The notes below the pieces were generated by a model that worked only from the letters and a program-made list of their open reading frames with translations, did not search any database and was not told where the DNA came from. From assembly GCA_946699065.1 (NCBI GenBank), contig CAMPDV010000435.1:1-64000 (forward strand): a DNA stretch of 64,000 nt, given 5' to 3'. Shown piece after piece: positions 13,027-24,179 of this stretch (position 1 is the first letter of the stretch; each line of letters starts with the position of its first letter). A program made the translations under genes and the position numbers. The DNA comes from Loxodes magnus (taxonomy: Eukaryota > Ciliophora > Karyorelictea > Loxodida > Loxodidae).

Positions 13027-14313
13027 TCATTTTTCTTTAATTAGTTCTTCTTTCTACTCATCTTTAGCTTCTTCCTTTTTTGCTTTCTCCATTTCTAGAA
13101 TCTCAAGTCTCCTTGTCATTAGCTTCTTATGAAATATTTTGATCTATAAGTCTAAATACTCCAATTTAGACCTCGAAAATGAGTTTAGATATTCTTGATC
13201 GTATAGTATAAGGCGCCTTAAGTCATAATTTCCGATCTTTTCCGATAATCAATTCATTATATTAGAATAGTACACACATTTAAAGATATGCTCGAAAGTT
13301 TCATACTCTCCACACATACAATAGGGATTTTCAATGGGGTAATGACGATCTTAAAGATCCTTACGGAAATTATAAGTTTAGGTTCTAAGTTTATATATAC
13401 TGATAATTTCTCGTCTATACTATTTGTTTAATTTAGTATAAGTAATTTGTGGAAATTGTTAAAGATTACCAAATTATTCAGTATATACTTTAGCTGTTTT
13501 CATTCTCATAAATTTTTTAGTAGTTACTTTGTAGAATTATTGTTGTATTTTTTCTCTTACATGTTTAGTAAAAATTTTAAGATTGGTATTATTCTATTAA
13601 TTCTGCAGATCGATATTATAAAGGTCTGATAATTGCTAAATTTAATCGTAGTATTGAAATCCTTTTTTCCATATATTAATGAAAAGAGAGCCTATTGTTG
13701 ATTTTGGAAAATCAATACTTTCTTATTTAATTTTATGGTAAAATCTGAAGAATTTTATAGCCATAATGTGCTTAAAGGGTAATCAATTCAGGTCTATATA
13801 ACATGATTCATTAAATGTTGAAGTTGCTACTTAAAAAGCTTTTCTTGAAATTAATCTCATGCTTGATTCTATTCTGTTCAGAACTCCAGTTACTCCTTTT
13901 TGAATACTTCATGGTACTAAATATCCTCCATATTCTGCTTTATGTAATGTAAAAAGTCTACATAAAGTTTTAAAATGTCAAGGAGTTACATTCTTATATC
14001 TCATCAGTTAAAAAACAGCTTTCTTCATTGCAGCTATATATTTGAATGCAACTTCTTTGCAATGGGGATTCAAGTTCTTCTTCTGATGTAGAATAACTCC
14101 TAAATATGTTACTTGTTCTTTTTAAGCAATTGGTTAATTTCCTAATCATAAATTTAAAATTTATTATTTCTGATTCTTCTTTAGAAATTAGATGCATTCA
14201 GATTTGGTAACATTTATCTTTAAATATGTTCATGCAAAAACTTTATTTGCTTCATTTATTAAATTCTACATCTACTTTGCAGATTTGGAAAGAAGAATAA
14301 GATCATCTGCTCT
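13027..14313 (-). pseudogene. LINE reverse transcriptase, C-terminal half
   Basis: The catalytic motif reads ADDLILLSKS at about 14310 (YADD/FADD class), followed by the thumb motif FAWTYLKINVTKSEC, then EQVTYLGVILH, KTLCRLF and SIYKLRT. The C-terminal Cys-His motif CMCGEYETFEHIFKC (C-x-C-x8-H-x3-C) precedes a charged tail and TGA at 13027-13029. The 428 codons show no frameshift. Six in-frame TGA codons all lie where Trp is expected, for example FA-W-TY, VP-W-SI and MN-W-LS. In the family this enzyme copies element RNA at a nicked target site. The part upstream of the catalytic motif is absent, so this copy cannot be autonomous. Confidence 0.85.
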
Positions 14314-14329
14314 CTTTCCTCATTTTTTT

Positions 14330-14990
14330 CAGAAGCTTCTTTATTTAATCATATTCTGGATTTTTTTCTCTTCTTCAGCTTGCTCTAAGTATTATAATCC
14401 TTCTGCTAGCGTTAATTTGCTCTCTTTTAAGTTTCTATTTTCCTAATTGATATTCTAAAGTAAATTTTTTTCCTTATATGCTAGCTACAACCTTTCTAAG
14501 ACTGAACTGCTTAAAATTAATTTTATATTAAACCACTCTCAGAATACTAACTTTGTAACTTTTAAATTATATACTCACCACTTTTTATCTCCTCAAATAC
14601 ATATGGAGATAGAAAGTTTTCATATTGAATGCATTTATCTTCTCTTATCATGCTAATGAACTAGAAAGTTTTCTTTTAATCTTAGCATTCCCAAATTTAA
14701 ATTTCTAGCTTTTAATTAAGTTTTCTTCTACTTAATTATTTGCTCTATCCTTCCTAGCACTGTAAAATACTACCGTATCCTCTGCCTTAAAATGATTGGT
14801 AAATGATTTTAATTAGTCAAGCTTCAGATCTATGAAACGTTACTTTGTTTTGAAAAGTTTTTACTTTTAATTGGCTTGGCTATTGTTGATTTGCCTTGTT
14901 GGAAATTTGTGTTGCTGCTTTTGACCATAAAGTAGTTTTGGTTTGAACTAGAGTGGTTTAAGGTGTTTATTGTTGTTTAAATATATTATC
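14330..14990 (-). pseudogene. LINE ORF1-like protein fragment
   Basis: Minus-strand reading gives KPKLLYGQKQQHKFPTRQIN, then FTNHFKAEDTVVFYSARKDR and KFKFGNAKIKRKL, a basic Gln/Asn-rich region, followed after a frame change by the acidic coiled stretch LAEGLQYLEQAEEEKKIQNM. That runs straight into the reverse-transcriptase catalytic motif at 14313. Composition (basic then coiled) resembles ORF1 of the complete element at 42.85-45.2 kb, but I see no zinc knuckle. Assignment rests mainly on its position. Confidence 0.5.
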
Positions 14991-15479
14991 CTTTATAAAG
15001 CAATTTAGTTAGTTAGATAAGGATTTAACTTCTTTTTAAGACTATTGTGTTCTTATTTATCTACAATTCTTTAAGATTGAAATTAATCCTGGTCGTTTAA
15101 GAACTGATTAGATAGTAGCTTCTTTGAGTTATTTGTTATTATTGAGGAAGAGACTTTAGAGTTTAGTTGCTAAATCTTTTGTATAGTAATTTACTCTATC
15201 ACAGCTATTCTCCTCGCTTAGAATGATCTGACTTGCAGTTATAAAGAGGATCTGAGTAGGTTTGATTTAGTATCTAGCATTAAGTTTGTTAGTGGAAGTT
15301 AAAGGAAATGTTTGAAAAGTATGGTTGAAATAGTGTTGATTCTAGGAGTTTATAAAGGTATTATACTTGTTACATTTAAAAGCTAGATGCCTTTGCTGAA
15401 TAATTTGTATCTGAATTAATTGTTTACACTAGTTAATTTGATCTAAAAATAGGATTTAGTTTAAGGATATAATCTCAAA

Positions 15480-16070
15480 TAAGCCTAAGTATATAATTTT
15501 CAGATAAAGCTCGAAACTAAAACCAAAAAAGGATATCAAATTACTTTAAAGAAAACTTCATTGACTAGAATAGATAATAAAAGCATGTTGCTTCAATTAT
15601 AAAAATAACAACCTAAGCAGAAAGTACTAAGGAAAGCTAAAATTATTGAAGAAAAAGCTAAAACAGCTTTTAAGGAAAGGAAATTAAGATTCCTTGCCAA
15701 AGAAAATGGAATAAAAGAAAAATACTGTCTGGTATAAGAGTAATGCGTAGAAGATTTTAAATTTAATAATTTTTAGTTCTAGAATTAATACTTGATGATG
15801 TTCTAAAATTATTAGAGGTAGAAAGTAGGATCAGTAAATTATGTACAATTTAAAATCTAAAATAGAATATATTACTTTGGTTAAAAAGACCCAAAATACC
15901 TTTTCAATTCAGAACAGGTATAACCTATTGTCATCTCAGTAGAGAAATGCTTATTAGATTGTTCTCATGTTGTGCTTTTTGCCTATCATAGTAAGATGCA
16001 AGGATTATTGTAAGAGTTTAAAGTTTTGCGTTTCCTTTATTTCTTCTTGATAGTCTTCTCTTGATGTGGA
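15480..16070 (+). pseudogene. Basic coiled protein fragment, paralog of 28.4-30.9 kb gene
   Basis: The plus strand reads ITLKKTSLTRIDNKS, AKIIEEKAKTAFKERKLRFL, AKENGIKEKYC and, after a frame change, LELILDDVLKLLEVESRIS. A matching series (IILKETSLEKYLKHID, IIEEKIKKQFFKQRK, LKLVCKDILELFKIETK) lies at 30.3-30.65 kb, so the two loci are paralogous. Frame changes at different places in each suggest independent decay. No known domain. Confidence 0.5.
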
Positions 16071-16079
16071 TTTAGTAAT

Positions 16080-17380
16080 TGTGGAGTATTAATGTATTGT
16101 TTTTTGTTGCTTGGAAAAGTCCAGTATCTTAGTATCTTTAGTTAAAAACTGACTTTATGGTTTAAAATAAAAGGTGAAGAGAGGAATTTAGGTTTGAATC
16201 ATAAAGTATAGACTGAAATTTCTATGATTAACTACTTGAGAGTTTTATAATTTTGGATTTTGGGCCTTTTTTTAGACATGATGAAATAGAGGTAATAGGG
16301 ATAAGTTGATCCATATTTGATAATTTAGTTAAATGTTATAGTGATATCTTATAATTTTTTAGTGTTAATCCTATAAGATTATTAGTCTGCTGTTTTGTAA
16401 TTTTGAAGCATTGTTTTTTTATTTGAATGAGTGATCTTAAGACCATTTGACTAAATTGGTATTTAGTTGAGATTATTGGGATGTTGACTATTTATAATAT
16501 AAAGTTTTGTTCTGGTAGCGTTGTTTTGCTTTTATAGTTTGATTAAAATGTTGGTTAAATTTTGATGAATTAAGGTGAAGTTAAGTTGGATATGGATATT
16601 TTGTATTGATTATTGATGACTAAAAGATGATAAATTTTGTATGATATTAGTTAATTACTTGGTGTATAATTGGTTTGATGTTATAAATTAGATAAATAGT
16701 TTGGTTTAAATATGGTTTTTATATTTAAACTAATAACTAAGAAACTAATTTTTATTTATTTTAAATAATTAAAATTTTAAATAACTAATTTGTTTGATTA
16801 AATGTAAGTGTAAAGAATAATTAATAACAGTAGTTTTTAAAGCATTTTTATTATTTTGTTTATCATTTAAAAGGGTTTATATTGAAATAAGGTAAGAGTC
16901 TTTTTATTTAAAACTCAAATAAGGTATGATTAATAAATGCATAGTAAAGTTATTATAATAAGGATTTAAATTCTTAGTTATAAACTTTTGATATAATCAT
17001 TTATCCTTTTATTTAAAAGTCAAAACATATCAAATCATTCAAATTCTAAAACCTTTAATGGACAAAGACAGCTTTATATTTTTCTGCATTTAAGCTTAAA
17101 AATTAGAATTTTCAATAATTTAATTAATAAAATCTTATAAGTATCTTAATAAATCAATATTTTTATTATTTAATTCAACTTAAATAACCAAAATTATTAA
17201 GATCAGTTACTTTCATTTCCAAATTATTCAACTTAGTTATCAAAATTCAATCAAAACTAATATCATTTACTAAAACTCTTTTTTTACCAAAAATATTAAC
17301 AACAACAAATCAGTCCCAACAATACCCCTTCTTCTATTTAAATACCAAATTCAACCTCTGCTTCTAAAAATTGCTAAACA
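16080..17380. other. Strand-asymmetric spacer: G-rich then C-rich
   Basis: From about 16.08 to 16.72 kb the plus strand has frequent G and almost no C; from about 16.98 to 17.38 kb it has frequent C and almost no G, with a neutral A+T segment between. No gene is apparent. The same layout recurs elsewhere in the window. Confidence 0.5.
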
Positions 17381-17389
17381 ACATTTCCT

Positions 17390-17910
17390 ACGACTAATCT
17401 CAAGGTCATTCTTTAATATTTTAGACTTAACTTTGACGGTTCATTCGAGTTACGTTAATTCTGTAGTTTTAACAAGTGACATTAAATCAATTGTCTCAGG
17501 AACTTCCGATGCCACTATAAAGATGTGGGATTTTCAGACTGGAAGTTGTACGAGAACTTTGACTTATCATTCGGATTCAATTATCTCTGTAGCTTTAACA
17601 AGCGACATGAAATAAATTGCCTCCAGAAGTTGAGATAGCACGATAAAGATATGAGATTTTCAGACTGGAAGTTGTACGAGAACTCTGGAAGGTTATTCGA
17701 ATTCAATTTGATCTATAACTTTAAAAGTGATATGAAACGAGTTGTCTCCGGAAGTTGAGATAGCACGATAAAGATGTACCCTCCAAAGAACTTTGACAGG
17801 TCATTCGGATTCAATTATCTCTGTAGCTTTAACAAGCGACATGAAATCAATTGTCTCTGGAAGTTCCGATTGTACGATAAAGATATAGTCTTTCTCAACT
17901 GCTCTAGCTG
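17390..17910 (+). pseudogene. WD40-repeat fragment, four blades, frame-broken
   Basis: Blades read SSYVNSVVLTSDIKSIVSGT followed by SDATIKMWDFQTGSCTRTL; SDSIISVALTSDMKQIASRS followed by WDSTIKIWDFQTG; a third blade after a one-base loss; and a fourth after a deletion of about 20 bases that removes part of the blade. Two SGSWD/SRSWD motifs and one IWDF motif use TGA where the family has Trp. The blades are unusually alike, as in recently amplified WD40 repeats. The fourth blade is followed by uncertain hydrophobic sequence to about 18.17 kb. Confidence 0.75.
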
Positions 17911-18570
17911 TTTTTAATTTTCTTATTAAATCTATTATCTTATAGCAAAACTTATTTAGACATTGTTTAATATAGAATCCGTTACCTTACTTAAATGAAA
18001 TTTAATTTGCCTTTATTTATTCGGGTCTTCATTGATATGCCTTTGTTAATCCTTCAATCTCTGCTTTAGAGTTGATTTTACATCTTTCAATTAGTTGGTT
18101 TTTTGTGATTATATCTAATTTTGTACTCAGAAACTACTATTATTTTGTAAGTCTTAAATTTTTGGTAAATTATAGTTGATAACTAGGTTTTATTCCTACT
18201 TCTTAAAAATGTAAAGTACTTGAATGTTTTCTGTTTCTTATGTTTTGAAAGTTAAGTTTGTTTAATAAAGCTTTATACTAGTATTACCTATCTGTTATAG
18301 ATAAAGACTTATTTCTTTTATTAAGCTTATTGTTTTATTCTCTTTTATATTGCTTTAATTAGAACTTCTTAAAAATAAAGATTAAAAGCTATTAAATTAA
18401 TGTTGTAGCTGCTATAAATTTAGCTTCTTTTAAGTGTCTTTAAGCAAACTTATCATTTTTAGCCTAATAAGATAAATAATTTATCTATCCTTTTTCTGCT
18501 TAAATTTAAATCTGGTTTAACTAACTTTTTTATTACCTTATTATTTCACTAAAGAGGCTTTTTCCTCCTC
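17911..18570. other. Unassigned A+T-rich DNA after the WD40 tract
   Basis: A plus-strand reading continues for about 250 bases (LIQNPLPYLNEIQFAF), possibly a C-terminal extension of the WD40 gene, then loses coherence. No other feature was seen. Confidence 0.3.
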
Positions 18571-18579
18571 ATCAACTTC

Positions 18580-18975
18580 TAACTTTATTTTACAGATTGA
18601 ATATCATAAGAACAGATTGCAGTACTATTCAAAGTATTAAACTACGATTCTCTTTACTCTACTTATTCAATCTTGTTTGAAGCATCTATCTGTTATGATT
18701 TGCTAAGAGCTTTTCTTTAAGGTCTATTAACATCTAAAGAAGTGTTCTCAGAAAATGTATTAGCATTACTTGATTAAATAAAGCTATCTTAACTCTTAAT
18801 CTCTTAGTTTTATTTCTACTAAGCTACTAAGAGACCTATCAGTAATGAGCTGTAGCCTAATATTAGTTGGCTAATTAATTAGTTTCTGTTGTTTAAGAAG
18901 AGACTAAGCTTTCTAATGGTTAGTCTTAGTTGTATGCTAGTTCTTAAAAATTAGTTTTGAGTTAGTTGGTGTGTG
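18580..18975 (+). CDS. Small hydrophobic ORF, uncertain
   Basis: The plus strand reads a hydrophobic segment and then QETYQQWAVAQYQLANQLVS followed by VVQEETKLSNGQSQLYASSQ. The latter half has a normal mix of acidic, polar and small residues. There is no clear start, stop or family. It may be a fragment. Confidence 0.3.
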
Positions 18976-19570
18976 TATGCTATAGATTTGGTTATGATGT
19001 AAGATAGTTTTAGAGTAATTAATTGGAGGCAGTTAAACTGTATGGTATGATATTGGTGTAGTGATTTGAATTGATAATGAATGGTGTTGTAAAGTGGTTT
19101 TATCCTTATAGTGTATTGGTTGAGACTAATTAAGAAGTTTAGATTAATTTTAATTAATCTTAAATACTTAAGAGAGGTTAATTAAGCAAGATAACTTCTA
19201 ATTTAATCTTAAGTTCAAAGAATCAACTTATTAATACTATATCAAATCAGTCCACACCTACAATCCTCATCAAAGTTATTCCAAAATACAATTCCATATA
19301 ATACAGAGCTAACCTTATCTATTCCTTTTCATGTAGATAGGGAGCAATAGTATCTAAGCCTAATTTATAAACATGTAAAACATATCATTCATTAATATGT
19401 CTTACTAACCAACTTTCTATTCATATAACAGATTAACATTATCTACCACATTTAACTCCTATTAAACTACAATCTATATCACACCATTTATATTTATTCT
19501 AGATTATATCTACTATTTATTAGTTTCAGAAAGCACCAGTAAAACATAATATTTATCCCTTTAGTATCTC
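18960..19570. other. Strand-asymmetric spacer: G-rich then C-rich
   Basis: The plus strand is G-rich and C-poor from about 18.96 to 19.13 kb, then C-rich and G-poor from about 19.21 to 19.56 kb, ending just before the next plus-strand ORF. No gene is seen inside. Confidence 0.5.
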
Positions 19571-19601
19571 TAATACCTTATCATCCTATTTATTATCTTT
19601 A

Positions 19602-20310
19602 TGGCAAAACATCTTTATCTCCTCTTACCCAAAATAGCTTATTGTCCTTATAAATATGAAAACCATCGTTTGCATTCGTTTTAGATAGCTAGTTTCTAAG
19701 CTCTTTCTCAAATTTTTATTTAGCGTCTCGTATAAAATTTTGGCTTTATTGACTCTTAGCTGAAACCTAATATCTTTCAGCAAACAAAATTAGGAAAATT
19801 ATTTTTGCTTCTTAAATCCATGAGTTTGCTTAAGCTGTTTAAAGGTAACCAAATAATGTAAGCAAATGCTTAAAATTGAGACTAAGGTGTCTTTAAATTT
19901 AGATTTACAGTTATGCCTTTAAATATTAAAGATAGACTTTTTTTCAATTTAGTGGAGAAAATGCTTTTTTGTAAGATTCTACTACAGTCAAACAGAAGCA
20001 AGGGAGAGTTTAAAAGCATGATATTAAAATAAGTCAGCAGATTTTTATTTAAAGGAAAGAACTATGCTAGATAAATTTACTTTGGCAGTGGAACTTAATA
20101 CTGAAACAGAAATGAGACTTAAAAAGTTAAATAATACTAAAATAAAAGTTTAAATATTGAAGTGTAATTAGTCTAAGGAATAAATAGAATAAGCCAGACA
20201 ATTATATCAATAAGATTTTAAGATATCTTTAACTTTTATAAGATATAAGCTTAATTTAGAAAGCTTAAGAATTATTACATTCAATAAAACTAAACTGATT
20301 ATTTTCTTTA
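19602..20310 (+). pseudogene. Unidentified ORF with one frame change
   Basis: ATG at 19602 begins MAKHLYLLLPKIAYCPYKYE and the frame stays plausible (FKFRFTVMPLNIKDRLFFNL) to about 20.06 kb. From there a different frame is clearly better: MLDKFTLAVELNTETEMRLK, then CNQSKEQIEQARQLYQQDFK and SLTFIRYKLNLESLRI. This indicates one frameshift or two adjacent ORFs. The second half is charged and probably helical. No family was recognised. Confidence 0.45.
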
Positions 20311-20319
20311 TACGATAAT

Positions 20320-20630
20320 ATATAAAAGCTATATATTTAATTAATTATCTATCATTTCAATAATTAATATAAGTTATATCTATCTAATTTTTGAATAAAC
20401 TTGTTAAACTTTATTTTTCGCCTAATTTATTTAGATTTTATTAAATTCAATTATAAAAGCCAATCTTTATTTTTATACTTCTTAAACAATAATTTACCTA
20501 CTTTTAATAATATATTTAAATCCTTAATAACTTATGTTCAAATTAGGAAGCTTATGTTATAAAATTGTTATTAATCTATCTTAAATACCAAGTAGCCATT
20601 CTTATTTCAAATCTAAATACTAAAAATTAA
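20320..20630. other. A+T-rich spacer
   Basis: Low-complexity A+T-rich sequence between the preceding plus-strand ORF and the minus-strand kinesin remnant. No gene or repeat was seen. Confidence 0.4.
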
Positions 20631-20639
20631 CTGTAAACC

Positions 20640-21105
20640 TTCATTTTGTTTCAAGTAGGATAAATCTATAATCTTTCTTTCGTATAATCATGATTAATTT
20701 CTACTCCCCTACGCGCCTGATATAGTAATGTTTTTGGAACCGTCTAAATTGTTTCTTCCAGTGAACATACAGCTTAGTATGAGAACATTTTGTGTTGTCT
20801 TAATGAATATTTCAGGAAAACTTTGCAATTTGTAATTTTATTGACTGATAACCAGAATCTAGATAATAAGGTAGCATCTTCCACATTTAAAGCATTTATC
20901 ACTATTAATTATTGGAACTTTAAATTATCCTATATAGATTTTATATAGGATAAATATACTTTAATTAAGAACCTGCCAAATCAACTATCCTTAGAAATTC
21001 TTTATTTTCTTCATAAGATTTAAGATTTTTTAATTTTATCCTAATTTGCTGTGGGAACTTACCATATCATCACTTCTCAACAAGATGCTTTTAATTCAAA
21101 AGAGC
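20640..21105 (-). pseudogene. Kinesin motor-domain remnant
   Basis: Read on the minus strand, EENKEFLRIVDLAGS (DLAGS at 20968-20982) is the switch II signature of kinesin motors, preceded by SSHSK matching the switch I SSRSH motif. Downstream NALNVEDATLL, then in another frame LPYYLDSGYQSIKLQ matches the IPYRDSKLT region, and CSLEETIQTVPKTLLYQARR matches the ETLSTLRYA-RA segment, ending VEINHD. The segment between DLAGS and the IPYRDS-like motif is too short, and at least two frameshifts are needed. The P-loop half is missing. In the family these motors use ATP to walk on microtubules; this remnant cannot. Confidence 0.75.
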
Positions 21106-21107
21106 TT

Positions 21108-22000
21108 TCAGACTTGTTTTAAGATCATAGAGCACTGTTGAAAAGTCTAATTTTAAAAAGAAAGAAAAATCTATAACGCTTTTACTCCATAATTTATGAA
21201 TTCAAAAGGATTATCTCCAGTGACCATTCCTCTTCTTACAAAAATATCAATATCAGGAATACATTTTACTACATCAGAGTCTTTTCGTAATGCCAAAGGT
21301 CTCAATATTTTTCCTGATACACTGCCATTAGGAGATCTTTACTATCTAGTAGGGCTCTTCAGAACTTTTAATTTAATTCAAGGATTATTCATAATATTTA
21401 ACCAGTTCAATTAACCTTCATGTGTTACTAAGTAATATATTACACTACTTTTAGACAACTTAAAATTTTAATTATGTAAATTCTACTCTCTTGCATCTTT
21501 TTCTAAGTTAAAATCGAATATCACAGAAGTAAGTAATAATTTGAATGCTACTTATAATACTAAATTTAAAAGGGAAGTTTTATCTGCTAAGTATAGGGAA
21601 GCTAGTATTTAATAATCTGATGAGAACGTTTCTAAAGATAAATAAATTAACGTGATTCTACCTTTATTAGGTTCACTACGATTAATAAAAAAACCAAATT
21701 TTGATTTTAAAATAGTCTAGAAATATTTCTGGCTTCGTCTGTTCTCTTTGGTCACTTTTTTCTCAGTTTTTAAATAAAAATTTATTATCTTTACTCTCAA
21801 AATTATTTTATTTCTTTCCGAAGGCTAAAGTTAAAAGGGAATAGAATAAAATCCAATTCTTGGGCCAAATTTCACAATCGAATTTATCTTTCTACTTAAA
21901 GATATAATTTGTCTCAGTCATGTCTTCAGGTTTTTCCAATTCCTAACCAGATTAACGACATAGAGGCAGGATTACTCTGAGACCTTAACTTAAGCACCCT
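21108..22000 (-). pseudogene. Unidentified gene X, copy 1
   Basis: Minus-strand paralog of 33052-33960. Shared peptides include PNKGRIT, YLSLETFSSDYQILASLYLA, DKTSLLNL, PNGSVSGKILRPLALRKD and PDIDIFVRRGMVTGDNPFEF, ending KQV before TGA at 21108-21110. Relative to copy 2, a one-base difference near 21.89 kb shifts the frame and the N-terminal part is disrupted. One Trp (NNPW) is encoded by TGA in both copies. No family was recognised. The 3' end abuts the kinesin remnant, which is not part of the duplication. Confidence 0.55.
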
Positions 22001-22009
22001 AGTTATATT

Positions 22010-22680
22010 CTGGTACCGATTGAGAGAACCCTCAAATAAGTAAGGCTTATCACACAAGTGTACGTTGTTATTTATTATTATTTATTTATTATGATTGAAC
22101 TTTTATCAAAAGTATAGGGGTTATAATGGCCTGATTTGATATATGTGTATAGGAAAGTTTAGTAGTTGGTATTAAAGTATGTATTTTAGAGTGTATGATA
22201 GTAATAATGACTTGTATTTAGATATAGGTTAATGATAATTTGATTATAGTTTTGATTAGATAAATAGTAATCTGTACTTGTATAATTTAAATATAAGGAT
22301 ATATTAAAGATAGTTTTTTGACATTGTTGAATATGTTTTGGTATGTTATAAGCTGTATGTTAGTATCTGAATAATGATAATATTTGAATAATAGATTTTT
22401 AAAGATGTTTAGATAAAATTTGATTCTTTATTTATTTCAGCTTTAAAAAGAGCTAGTAAGGAAAATAATCTTTATTGTCAACTATATAGCTATAACTACA
22501 TTACCATATCAACATCATATATACACTTAAACATACAAAAAAACTTATAAAAATACAACATTAATAAGTATAGATTAACCATATTAATAAGTAGTAACAT
22601 ATTTACTATAGATATTTAAACTACTTACATATAAAACTATATTTATTATCAATAATATTAATCATATCAATATTATTATT
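22010..22680. other. Strand-asymmetric spacer downstream of RING-Kelch
   Basis: The plus strand is G-rich and C-poor from about 22.12 to 22.44 kb, then C-rich and G-poor to about 22.68 kb. Sequence from 22.12 kb onward is essentially identical in copy 2 (33.98-34.54 kb). No gene is apparent. Confidence 0.55.
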
Positions 22681-22683
22681 ATC

Positions 22684-24129
22684 TCAGTTATCCCCTTTAA
22701 CACTTCTATAACTCAACTTTTCTAAATCAATCCTCATTATTGAAGCTCTTTCCTATTCAGAAGCAAAAACATATCCATAGACACCTCTTATTTTCATCTC
22801 TGTTAAAGCAAAGACATCTTTAAAAATTTAACTTTATTGCCATTATTATTTGTTTCTTTTATATATTCTTCTTGAATATTCTTCTGTAGAACAATTTTTT
22901 CAACCTCCGATTACGACAAAAGGTTCTAAAGAAACTATAGGACAGGCAACAGCTTCAGGAAGATTCAAATTTTACTTACTCCATCTATCATTCTATATGT
23001 TATACTTTCATATATCTTTTAAAGTTTATACTTTCTAATTTACACCTCCAAAAGAATAAATATTTTATTCATCTTTATCTACTACTAAAGTTTAGCCTAA
23101 TATTAAGAATGGAAATTAAGAGCATTTTTATCATTTACTTTAGTTTCCTATCTTTAACTTTTCTACTGATTATAACATTTTATTGGTACTAGTAAATCCT
23201 CCAACCACATAAAGATAATTTTAAGCTGCTGCTAATCCAAAATAATATCTTCCCTCATTTAGATCACTAAGTTTTGTATTATTACCTTCGAAATCGAACT
23301 ATCAAGTTTCTTTTATTCCTTTATTTTAATTTTAGTTATATCCTCCAATTAAATATAACTTATTTTAATATTCTATACTTTAACTTAATTTTGGAATTAT
23401 AATTTAAACTTAGACTTATCGTAATTACTCAGTTTAAATATTAAATAAACTTAATTTTTAAATATAGTAATTAAAAAAGTGAATATAGTTAGATTGAATA
23501 AACTGTTGCTACTAGGTTAGTTTATGTTAATTAGTCTGTTTAGTGTTTAACTGTTGTTACTTAGTATTGTATTATAGTTAGTTTCTTATTTGTGTGATAT
23601 AATTTGAAGTTAATTTAGGGTTTAGTACTAAAGGTGGTTATATAGTGGAATATAGTTAGACTGTTATAGTTTGGATTTGAGTTGGTTTTAGAAATGAGTA
23701 AATAGGGAATTAGGATGATTGTATAATATTTTAGTGTTATTAGTTGTAGTTAATGGTAGTGTATTGGATGATATTAGTATATGGTATAATGAGAGTATTA
23801 GTAATGTTAGATAATTTGGTTGTAATGGTTTTAGATTTTTGCATAATTTACTTCCTTATCTCTTTTAATTTCTATCTAGCATCTTAAATCTTTTATATGT
23901 ATTATTAGTTTTAAAATATCATTCTTATTAAATCACTTTCTTAAGGTAAGTCTTCAAATCTAAAATGGAATCCTTTTTAACAAATAGGACATTACATTAT
24001 GCCTTATAATCAGAACTGAGTATTCAAACACAAACCACAGTAAATATGTCCACAAGGTAAGACAGTTGGAAGAGCATTAGTTAAGTTGTAATCTTCTTAG
24101 CAGATTAAGCATTTTGGTAACGCTTACAT
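22684..24129 (-). CDS. RING finger-Kelch repeat protein, copy 1 (probable E3 ubiquitin ligase)
   Basis: ATG at 24129 to TGA at 22684-22686 gives 481 residues in one frame. A C3HC4 RING lies at residues 7-50: C7, C10, C26, H28, C31, C34, C47 and C50 (CLIC, CGHIYC, CPIC). A Gln/Asn/Thr-rich linker follows to about residue 255, then Kelch blades with GG pairs and Trp: LIGGYNQNQN, VVGGFTSTNK, FGGVNQ, DIWKYNIQNDRWSK and VIGGW. Five Trp are encoded by TGA, including the Trp between the last two RING ligand pairs (residue 40) and the GGW of a blade (residue 410); two use TGG. RING domains recruit E2 enzymes and Kelch propellers bind substrates, so a ubiquitin-ligase role is likely by family. Confidence 0.88.
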
Positions 24130-24179
24130 TTTTATTATTATTTAGATTAAAAAAGCTTATAAAGGTAATTTATAACAGT

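Larger units (their letters stand above)
13027..14990 (-). mobile_element. Truncated non-LTR (LINE-type) retrotransposon
   Basis: A minus-strand block with an ORF1-like segment (about 14990-14330) joined to the catalytic core and C-terminal half of reverse transcriptase (14313-13027). The endonuclease and the N-terminal fingers of the reverse transcriptase expected between them are missing, so the copy has an internal deletion or is a recombinant. Its reverse transcriptase is clearly related to, but well diverged from, that of the larger LINE at 39.1-45.2 kb. Confidence 0.8.

Noticed and set aside
21196-21414. 72-residue plus-strand ORF beginning MNSKGLSPVTIP (and its copy at 33140-33358)
   Set aside because: It is the antisense shadow of gene X on the minus strand, whose frame extends much further and is shared by both copies.
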